A stretch of 5,052 nt of DNA from Gammaproteobacteria bacterium (GTDB lineage Bacteria > Pseudomonadota > Gammaproteobacteria > UBA9214). Positions 1-5,052 of this stretch are shown here, in pieces. Below the pieces are notes generated by a model, which made no database searches, was not told the DNA's origin, and worked only from the letters and a program-made list of their open reading frames with translations. Position numbers and translations under genes: made by a program. Within the stretch, counting starts at the first letter, position 1; every line of letters begins with the position of its first letter. The DNA is taken from assembly GCA_003454335.1 (NCBI GenBank), contig DMKK01000067.1:3423-8474 (forward strand), given 5' to 3'.

Positions 1-2
1 TT

Positions 3-16
3 TTGACATAAATCAA
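3..16. promoter_or_regulatory. Candidate FNR/Anr/Dnr-type binding site
   Basis: The sequence TTGAC-ATAA-ATCAA matches the FNR-family consensus TTGAT-N4-ATCAA at 9 of 10 defined positions with the exact 4-base spacer. Regulators of this family (FNR, Anr, Dnr) respond to loss of oxygen or to nitric oxide. The box centre lies about 158 bases before the receptor start codon, so it would need a promoter near 45-75 to act on this operon. I see only weak -10 candidates there (TAGAAA at 45-50). It may instead serve a gene to the left of the window. The same bases also contain a perfect TTGACA, so an ordinary sigma-70 -35 element is an alternative reading, but no good -10 hexamer lies 16-18 bases downstream. 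Confidence 0.5.
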
Positions 17-31
17 CATCTAAGGTTGATT
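11..31. repeat. 7-bp perfect inverted repeat in the leader
   Basis: AATCAAC (11-17) and GTTGATT (25-31) are exact reverse complements separated by 7 bases. The left arm includes the right half of the FNR-like box and the right arm carries another TTGAT half-site. It could be a second operator for a dimeric regulator or a chance by-product of clustered TTGAT/ATCAA half-sites. The stem is short and AT-rich and no T-tract follows, so it is not a convincing terminator of an upstream gene. Confidence 0.35.
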
Positions 32-98
32 ATTGCTGCGCCGATAGAAATCTAGGCGACTAACCCACCTACCTGTACAAGTGCCGGGGTTACCGCTT

Positions 99-126
99 GA
101 TAAATAATATTTATCCATTATTTATC
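99..126. promoter_or_regulatory. AT-rich palindromic operator candidate with a third half-site
   Basis: Bases 99-115 form a perfect 17-bp palindrome, GATAAATA-A-TATTTATC. The right half-site TATTTATC recurs exactly at 119-126, 11 bases downstream and so on the same face of the helix. The block lies 42-69 bases before the receptor start codon and overlaps any promoter using the -10 hexamer at 132-137, which is a place expected for a repressor. Fur is a natural suspect before a TonB-dependent receptor and the block shares AATAAT/ATTATT-like hexamers with Fur boxes, but the best 19-base alignment I could make matched only about 10 positions, so I do not call it a Fur box. Confidence 0.4.
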
Positions 127-131
127 ATAGA

Positions 132-137
132 GATAAT
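132..137 (+). promoter_or_regulatory. Possible -10 hexamer for the operon
   Basis: GATAAT matches TATAAT at 5 of 6 positions and lies 30 bases before the receptor start codon, which would give a short leader. No recognisable -35 hexamer sits 16-18 bases upstream, since that position falls inside the AT-rich palindrome. A promoter here would therefore be weak or depend on an activator. TTGATA (97-102) with TATCAT (123-128) is another pair, but its 20-base spacer is too long. Confidence 0.25.
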
Positions 138-153
138 GACAACACCGTCATGC

Positions 154-159
154 AAGGAG
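154..159 (+). promoter_or_regulatory. Shine-Dalgarno of the receptor gene
   Basis: AAGGAG lies 8 bases before ATG at 168, which is near-ideal placement. The upstream in-frame ATG at 150 overlaps the region just before this motif and has no Shine-Dalgarno of its own, so 168 is taken as the true start. Confidence 0.8.
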
Positions 160-167
160 CAGCCAGA

Positions 168-2237
168 ATGAGTACCGAAAAAGATGGCGGTCAGCCAGCC
201 CGGGAGAAATGCCGGCTGATAACGTCCCTGGCAAGCTTCGCAAGGCGCACCATTAAGGGAATACTGGCGGGCATACTGGTCACACCTTCCGCGCAGGCTG
301 CCACCCTGGATTCCGTGCTACCGGATGACCTCACGGACATGAGCATGGAAGCACTCATGGATATCGAGATCACCTCGGTCGCCAAAAAACCCCAGAAACA
401 ATCCACTGCAGCCGCAGCCATCTTCGTAATCACCAATGACGACCTGCGCCGCTGGGGGGTAACCAATGTACCCGAGGCCCTGCGACGTGTTCCAGGCATT
501 GACGTGGCACGCATCGATGCCAACAAGTGGGCGATCACCTCGCGCGGTTTCAACAGCCGTTTTGCCAACAAGTTGCTGGTACTCATCGATGGCCGCAGTG
601 TCTATACGCCATTGTTCGCCGGTGTCTACTGGGATAACCAGGATGTGGTGCTGCAGGATGTGGAACGGATCGAGGTCATCCGCGGACCGGGCGGCACCCT
701 GTGGGGCGCCAACGCTGTCAACGGTGTCATTAACATTATCACGAAGTCAGCGGCAGCTACCCAGGGCGACATGCTTGCCGCCACTGCCGGCAATGAAGTC
801 AAGGGCATCGGTGTCGCCCGTCATGGCGGCAAATTGAAGAACGGTGTGGACTACCGGGTTTACGCAAAATATTCCGATTACGATGACGGCTACAGTTCAG
901 CTGGTGCCCATGACGACTGGCGTACCGGACAGCTCGGTTTCCGCTCCGACTGGGTCCAGACGGAGCATGACCAAATAACCCTGCAAGGCGATTACTACCA
1001 GGGCAAGTCTGGCCAGCAGGTCAACATCCCGACCGGTCCGGCCGGACTACCACCAACCACCATTGACCAGGTCGTTGATGACACCCGGTCTGATGGTGGC
1101 AACCTGTTGTTTCGCTGGTCCCGCAAACTTGACAGCTCCTCCGACTTTGCCCTGCAGGTTTACTACGATCATGTTGGAATTGATGGTGAGGTACTGTACG
1201 AGGATCGCGACACCTTCGACATTGAGTTCCAGCACCGTTTCCAGTGGCGGGAAGCCCATGATGTGGTATGGGGATTTGACTACCGCTTCACGCATGACAA
1301 CACGGACAACAATCCGACATTCGAACTTGCTCCATCATCGCGCAGTGTCAATTTGTACGGCACCTTCATACAGGACGAGATCAGTCTGCGGGACAACCTG
1401 CACCTCACGCTTGGCACCAAACTGGAACACAATGATTTCAGTGGCGTCGAATTTCAACCCAGCGCTCGCCTTGCCTGGGCCATGAGTACCGCGCAAACCC
1501 TGTGGGGAGCCGTCTCCCGTGCCGTACGCACACCGGCACGTGGCGAAGATGATGTGCTGTTACGTCTGGTACCGCCGCCGGCTGCCGACCCCGGCATACC
1601 CGTCTACGCTGAAGGCAACAATGACTATGACGCGGAAAACCTGGTCGCATGGGAACTCGGCTACCGCCTTAACTATAACAATGCCTGGTCAGTTGATGTC
1701 GCCGCGTTCTATAACGATTATGACAACTTGCGCACGCTCGACCCGGCCATGGATTCCGGCCCGCCCCCCAGCGTGCGCCTGCCTTTTGACAACAATATGA
1801 GCGGTGAAACCTACGGACTGGAACTCGCATCCCAGTGGCAGGTACGCCCTGGCTGGCGCCTGAATGCAAGTTACTCATGGCTGGAGATGCAGTTACACCT
1901 GGACAGCAACAGTACAGATACTGCCTCCAGGGCTTCGGAGAATGCCAGCCCGACCAGCAAGGCTGCTATCTGGTCCGCCGTTGACCTTGGCCATAACCTG
2001 CAATTTGATGCTGCCCTGCGTTACACGGGTGATATTGAAGTAAACGGTGTCGATATCGACAGCTACGTAGAAGCCGATCTGCGAATTGGCTGGGAAGTCA
2101 GACCGGGACTGGAGCTGTCACTCATCGGACAGAACCTGCTGGACAGTCAGCATCCTGAATTTTTACCTGACTTCATCAGCACCCAGGCCACTGAAGTCGA
2201 ACGCAGTATCTACGGCAGGGTTGCCTGGAGCTTCTAG
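168..2237 (+). CDS. TonB-dependent outer-membrane receptor
   Basis: A 689-residue outer-membrane ligand-gated transporter, a normal size for the family. Residues 1-44 look like a signal peptide with a long basic n-region, a short hydrophobic core (about 31-40) and a cleavage site after SAQA. A conserved-looking segment at 54-74 (from DLTDMS to EITSVAKK) may contain the TonB box. The plug domain spans about 76-195 and includes EALRRVPGIDVARI, SRGFNSRFANKLLVLIDGRS, ERIEVIRGPGGTLWGANAVN and GVINIITKS. The remainder is rich in alternating aromatic strands, with SRAVRTPAR near 450 and GQNLLD near 654. It ends in YGRVAWSF, with the terminal Phe used for BAM assembly. There is no STN signalling domain before the plug. 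It would move a ligand inward using TonB-ExbBD energy, but the substrate cannot be read from sequence. It is followed after 28 bases by yfiR, suggesting co-transcription and a role tied to cyclic-di-GMP. The family call is secure. A direct sensory role is inference. Confidence 0.95.
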   Translation: MSTEKDGGQPAREKCRLITSLASFARRTIKGILAGILVTPSAQAATLDSVLPDDLTDMSMEALMDIEITSVAKKPQKQSTAAAAIFVITNDDLRRWGVTNVPEALRRVPGIDVARIDANKWAITSRGFNSRFANKLLVLIDGRSVYTPLFAGVYWDNQDVVLQDVERIEVIRGPGGTLWGANAVNGVINIITKSAAATQGDMLAATAGNEVKGIGVARHGGKLKNGVDYRVYAKYSDYDDGYSSAGAHDDWRTGQLGFRSDWVQTEHDQITLQGDYYQGKSGQQVNIPTGPAGLPPTTIDQVVDDTRSDGGNLLFRWSRKLDSSSDFALQVYYDHVGIDGEVLYEDRDTFDIEFQHRFQWREAHDVVWGFDYRFTHDNTDNNPTFELAPSSRSVNLYGTFIQDEISLRDNLHLTLGTKLEHNDFSGVEFQPSARLAWAMSTAQTLWGAVSRAVRTPARGEDDVLLRLVPPPAADPGIPVYAEGNNDYDAENLVAWELGYRLNYNNAWSVDVAAFYNDYDNLRTLDPAMDSGPPPSVRLPFDNNMSGETYGLELASQWQVRPGWRLNASYSWLEMQLHLDSNSTDTASRASENASPTSKAAIWSAVDLGHNLQFDAALRYTGDIEVNGVDIDSYVEADLRIGWEVRPGLELSLIGQNLLDSQHPEFLPDFISTQATEVERSIYGRVAWSF

Positions 2238-2265
2238 ACAATTTTATGTGCAATCCGGACACAAC

Positions 2266-2835
2266 ATGTTTATGCATCGCCTGACTGCAGCTGCCCGCAG
2301 CATGCAACAGCTCATGACAGCACTGCTGCTGATGCTGCTGCTGTCAGCGCCCGTTGCCGGCACGGCTGATGATGCACAGCAAACCGAGTACCGGATAAAA
2401 ACCGCTTTCCTGTACAACTTCTCGCGTTTCGTTAGCTGGCCGGAGGCGGCATTGCAGAACCGCAGCGAATTCTCCCTCTGCACCCTGGGCAGCACCCCGT
2501 TTGGAGAACAACTGGATACCCTTACCGGAAAAATGGTCCACGGCAAGGCACTGGTAGTAAAGCGTTTCGACAGACCGGCAGACACCCTGGACTGTCAGCT
2601 TGTTTTTATCGGCCAGTCAGACGAACCTGATGAAGCCCTCTGGATACTGAAAGAACGACCGGTACTGACCGTCAGTGATGCCGCAGCCTTCACGGAAAAA
2701 GGCGGCATGATTCAGTTCAGGGTGATCGATAACAAAATCCGCTTCAGGATAAATGTGGACGCTGCCAGAGCTGCCGGGCTGACAATCAGTTCGAAGCTGC
2801 TGTCCCTGGCCATCAGCGTTACAGGTGCCAGGTAA
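2266..2835 (+). CDS. yfiR: YfiR/DUF4154 family periplasmic protein
   Basis: A 189-residue secreted protein, close to the usual YfiR length. Residues 1-34 form a signal peptide with a leucine-rich core (LLLMLLL) and probable cleavage near AGTA. The mature part shows the family pattern: EYRIKTAFLYNFSRFVSWPE (41-60), FSLCTLGSTPFGEQLD, LDCQLVFIG (108-116), RPVLTVSD, GGMIQFRVIDNKIRFRINVD and a closing AARAAGLTISSKLLSLA. In Pseudomonas, YfiR inhibits the cyclase YfiN by contacting its periplasmic domain and responds to periplasmic redox and envelope stress. Cys72 and Cys110 are placed to form the family's first disulfide; the second pair known from Pseudomonas is absent. The start is uncertain. ATG 2266 is preferred, with a weak GGA at 2257-2259; ATG 2272, ATG 2302 and GTG 2248 are in frame, and translation may lean on coupling to the receptor gene. 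It lies 3 bases before the GGDEF-EAL gene, as yfiR precedes yfiN elsewhere. Confidence 0.9.
   Translation: MFMHRLTAAARSMQQLMTALLLMLLLSAPVAGTADDAQQTEYRIKTAFLYNFSRFVSWPEAALQNRSEFSLCTLGSTPFGEQLDTLTGKMVHGKALVVKRFDRPADTLDCQLVFIGQSDEPDEALWILKERPVLTVSDAAAFTEKGGMIQFRVIDNKIRFRINVDAARAAGLTISSKLLSLAISVTGAR
2830..2833 (+). promoter_or_regulatory. Shine-Dalgarno of the GGDEF-EAL gene inside the yfiR stop
   Basis: AGGT (2830-2833) shares its last base with the TAA stop codon of yfiR (2833-2835) and lies about 6 bases before ATG at 2839. The two genes are separated by 3 bases, so translation of the cyclase gene is probably coupled to that of yfiR, which would help keep inhibitor and target in balance. Confidence 0.6.
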
Positions 2836-2838
2836 GCC

Positions 2839-4992
2839 ATGAACATCAGAGACCTTGGCAGGGTATCCATCCGCTGGAAACTGACATTACTGATTGTCAC
2901 CATCAGTACCGTTTCCCTGTTGCTGGCCAGTGTCGCCTTTATTACCAGTGACCGGATAAATACCCAGCAAACCGCCAGCAACAACCTGGCCACCATGGCA
3001 GAAATAATCGCCGCCAACAGCAGTGCCGCACTGCTGTTCGGGGACGCCCGGGCAGCCCAGGAAACGCTTGGATTTCTGAAGGCACAGCAGCATATTCAGG
3101 CCGCAGCCATCTACGGCACGGACAATACTGTCTTCGCCAGTTACAGGAAACCCGGGATAGCCATCAAGTTCCCGGAATCTAATATCCAGACTGAAAACAC
3201 CCTGTTCTGGGGCAATCATGTCGAGCTGTTCACCCTTATCAACTATGAAGGCGAGCAAATCGGTATTGTCTATCTGCGCTCGAACATGAAGGCCATTCAT
3301 GACCGGCTGGTCTGGTTCCTGGGTATTGTTGCTGCAGTGTTACTGGTGTCAGTACTGGTCACGTTTATGCTCAGCACCCGGTTGCAGCGTATTATCACCG
3401 ACCCGCTACTCAGACTCTCGGCGATTGCACGCCAGGTCAGAACCGAAAAGAACTATTCCCTGCGCGTTATCGGCGAAAACGAGGATGAACTCGGCAACCT
3501 GATCATTGACTTCAACGCCATGCTTGACGAGATCCAGTCCCGCGATGACGAACTCAGTGAGCACCGTGCCATGCTTGAGGAACGCGTCATGCAGCGCACC
3601 AGTGAACTGGAAATTGCCAACTCAAAGCTGGCAGCATCCAAGGAGCAGGCAGAAGCTGTTGCAAAACGCATGGAATACCATGCCCATCATGACGCGCTCA
3701 CAGGTCTGCCAAACCGTATTCTGCTCAATGACCGCATTACCGCCGAACTGGCACATGCCCGCCGCCAGCAGGGCAAGCTGGCCCTGTTATTCCTTGACCT
3801 TGACCGCTTCAAGATTATCAACGACTCACTTGGACATGCAGTCGGGGACCAACTGCTGCGAGTCATCGCCCGCCGCCTCGGTAACTGTGTGCGCGAGGAA
3901 GATACGGTTGCCCGCCTGGGAGGCGATGAATTCATGGTGTTACTGCCACGCATCAGCAGCTCCTCCGATGCCGGTCGCATTGCCAGAAAAATCATTGATT
4001 GCCTGGTTAATCCGATTTCATGTAACGGTCATGAACTGCACATAACAACCAGTGTCGGCATCAGCATCTTTCCGCATGATGGTGTCGATGCGGAAACGCT
4101 GATCAAACATGCTGACATCAGCATGTATCGCGCCAAGGAGCTTGGCCGCAACAAGGCTATTTACTTTACGGCAGAAATGAATGCCGGATCCAGAAAGCAG
4201 CTGGCACTGGAAAACAGCTTGAGACTGGCCGCCGGGAAAAACCAGTTAAAACTCTTTTACCAGCCAAAAATCGACATCTTCAGAAATACGATCGTAGGTG
4301 TTGAAGCGCTGCTGCGATGGGAACACCCCACCATGGGCATGATCAGCCCGATGGAATTCATTCCGGTTGCAGAAGACAGCGGCCTGATAATACCCATCGG
4401 CGAGTGGGTACTGAATACAGCCTTCACACAGCTGAAACAATGGCACCAGGCCGGTTACGCCAGTCTCAGCATGGCCGTGAACATCTCTTCCGCCCAACTC
4501 TCCCGTCCCGGGCTTGAGGATGTCATTGAGAAGGCACTGCAGGCAGCAGACCTCGATGCCAGGATGACAGAACTCGAAATTACCGAAAACGTGGCCATGG
4601 AAAATCTTGAGCCTGCGATCGCCATCCTGGAAAAACTCAAACACATGGGCGTCAGCATCGCCATGGATGACTTCGGCACCGGCTACTCGTCACTCAGCTA
4701 TTTGCGGCAGTTGCCCGTCGATGTTGTCAAGATCGATCAATCCTTTGTACGCGAGATACCTGACAGCCATGAAGATGTCCTGATCGCACAGGCCATCATC
4801 GCCATGACACAAAGCCTGAACCTGTCCGTGGTCGTGGAAGGCATAGAAAATGTCAAACAGCTGAATTTCTTCAGACAACAGGGCTGTAATATTGTCCAGG
4901 GCTTTCTGTTCAGCAAACCGGTTGAAGCGGATGAGATGCTCAAAATGCTGGCGGCACAGTCAGCCCCGGGTACGGTCAACCTGGTGAAATAA
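2839..4992 (+). CDS. YfiN-like CHASE8-HAMP-GGDEF-EAL cyclic-di-GMP enzyme
   Basis: A 717-residue inner-membrane protein. Membrane helices lie at about 15-35 and 158-178, enclosing a periplasmic region of about 120 residues that resembles CHASE8 (ANSSAALLFGD, AAQETLGFLKAQQHIQAAAIYG). HAMP follows (about 180-233), then a charged probable coiled coil (234-277). GGDEF spans about 278-442 with DALTGLPNR, the metal-site FLDLDRFK (Asp320), an inhibitory site REED (352-355) and an intact GGDEF (361-365). EAL spans about 455-705 with Glu489 of EAL, Asn548, Glu583, Asp610-Asp611, Lys631, Glu667 and Gln687, the full phosphodiesterase set. The spacing from the Asp pair through Lys, Glu and Gln matches RocR. 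It should therefore be able both to make cyclic-di-GMP from GTP and to cleave it to pGpG. The N-terminal two-thirds follows the plan of YfiN/TpbB, which has no EAL domain. The preceding yfiR suggests that YfiR binds its periplasmic domain. Which activity dominates cannot be told from sequence. Confidence 0.95.
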   Translation: MNIRDLGRVSIRWKLTLLIVTISTVSLLLASVAFITSDRINTQQTASNNLATMAEIIAANSSAALLFGDARAAQETLGFLKAQQHIQAAAIYGTDNTVFASYRKPGIAIKFPESNIQTENTLFWGNHVELFTLINYEGEQIGIVYLRSNMKAIHDRLVWFLGIVAAVLLVSVLVTFMLSTRLQRIITDPLLRLSAIARQVRTEKNYSLRVIGENEDELGNLIIDFNAMLDEIQSRDDELSEHRAMLEERVMQRTSELEIANSKLAASKEQAEAVAKRMEYHAHHDALTGLPNRILLNDRITAELAHARRQQGKLALLFLDLDRFKIINDSLGHAVGDQLLRVIARRLGNCVREEDTVARLGGDEFMVLLPRISSSSDAGRIARKIIDCLVNPISCNGHELHITTSVGISIFPHDGVDAETLIKHADISMYRAKELGRNKAIYFTAEMNAGSRKQLALENSLRLAAGKNQLKLFYQPKIDIFRNTIVGVEALLRWEHPTMGMISPMEFIPVAEDSGLIIPIGEWVLNTAFTQLKQWHQAGYASLSMAVNISSAQLSRPGLEDVIEKALQAADLDARMTELEITENVAMENLEPAIAILEKLKHMGVSIAMDDFGTGYSSLSYLRQLPVDVVKIDQSFVREIPDSHEDVLIAQAIIAMTQSLNLSVVVEGIENVKQLNFFRQQGCNIVQGFLFSKPVEADEMLKMLAAQSAPGTVNLVK

Positions 4993-5002
4993 GGCAAAAT
5001 AA

Positions 5003-5018
5003 TTGCGGCAGTTGCGGC
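5003..5018. repeat. Short tandem repeat TTGCGGC x2
   Basis: TTGCGGC occurs at 5003-5009 and 5012-5018, 11 bases after the last stop codon, with a 9-base period. It is too short to assign a role. The surrounding 4993-5052 stretch shows no terminator hairpin, start codon with Shine-Dalgarno, or RNA gene. Confidence 0.3.
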
Positions 5019-5052
5019 TACCTGCTGACGTCTCCGGGCGGCACCGTCACAG

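Larger units (their letters stand above)
168..4992 (+). other. Predicted three-gene operon
   Basis: The receptor, yfiR and GGDEF-EAL genes run in the same direction with gaps of 28 and 3 bases. No hairpin with a T-tract is visible between them, so a single transcript is likely. The order follows the path from outer membrane through periplasm to inner membrane. No yfiB-like OmpA-domain lipoprotein gene lies within the window. The transcript may continue beyond the right edge, since no terminator is seen in the last 60 bases. Confidence 0.75.

Noticed and set aside
71..82. ACCTGTACAAGT as a LuxR-type quorum box
   Set aside because: It is an imperfect 12-base palindrome and lacks the 20-base spacing of known lux boxes.
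1..149. Cyclic-di-GMP riboswitch in the leader
   Set aside because: None of the conserved GEMM-type core segments or paired stems could be found.
150..167. Earlier in-frame ATG at 150 for the receptor
   Set aside because: It would place the AAGGAG Shine-Dalgarno inside the coding region and has no ribosome site of its own, while ATG 168 is ideally spaced.
222..275. Twin-arginine-like FARRTIK in the receptor signal peptide
   Set aside because: TonB-dependent receptors are exported unfolded by Sec, the motif is only a partial Tat match, and extended basic n-regions are common in this class.
2086..2265. Upstream extension of the yfiR reading frame into the receptor gene
   Set aside because: The extension overlaps the conserved receptor C-terminus in another frame and would bury the signal peptide well inside the protein.
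2323..2346. (CTG)3-ATG-(CTG)3 run as a phase-variation repeat
   Set aside because: It encodes the leucine-rich core of a signal peptide and has too few uninterrupted units to be a convincing slippage tract.
4107..4126. 9-bp perfect inverted repeat with a 2-base centre (ACATGCTGA / TCAGCATGT)
   Set aside because: It lies inside the codons of the conserved GGDEF-domain segment HADISMYRAK, so the bases are explained by coding, and no T-tract follows.
5018..5050. Possible C-terminus of a convergent minus-strand gene (VTVPPGDVSR then stop)
   Set aside because: Ten codons with no recognisable motif at the window edge are not enough to call a gene; sequence to the right would settle it.

Overview
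The window carries three genes, all on the + strand and closely packed, that look like one operon. It runs from the outer membrane inwards: a TonB-dependent outer-membrane receptor (168-2237), a small secreted periplasmic protein of the YfiR/DUF4154 family (2266-2835), and an inner-membrane protein with a periplasmic CHASE8-like sensor, HAMP, GGDEF and EAL domains (2839-4992). The gaps are 28 and 3 bases. No RNA gene, mobile element, CRISPR array or broken gene is visible.

The outer-membrane receptor, the signal peptides, the YfiR family and the codon style point to a Gram-negative proteobacterium, probably a gammaproteobacterium. A species cannot be named. An FNR/Anr-type box at the left edge suggests a facultative anaerobe or denitrifier, if it serves this operon.

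Bases 1-149 are non-coding and rich in candidate control sites. They hold a 9/10 match to the FNR box (3-16), an overlapping 7-bp inverted repeat (11-31), a 17-bp AT-rich palindrome with a third copy of its half-site one helical turn downstream (99-126), and a near-consensus -10 hexamer (132-137). A strong Shine-Dalgarno fixes the receptor start at 168. Bases 4993-5052 hold nothing I can name.

In the known YfiBNR system of Pseudomonas and E. coli, periplasmic YfiR holds down the diguanylate cyclase YfiN through its periplasmic domain, and the outer-membrane lipoprotein YfiB relieves this by capturing YfiR. Here yfiR again lies directly before a YfiN-like gene, but a TonB-dependent receptor takes the outer-membrane place, and the cyclase carries an added EAL phosphodiesterase domain with all its metal and catalytic residues. 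The working idea, which is inference, is a three-compartment relay in which the state of an outer-membrane transporter sets cyclic-di-GMP in the cytoplasm through YfiR.
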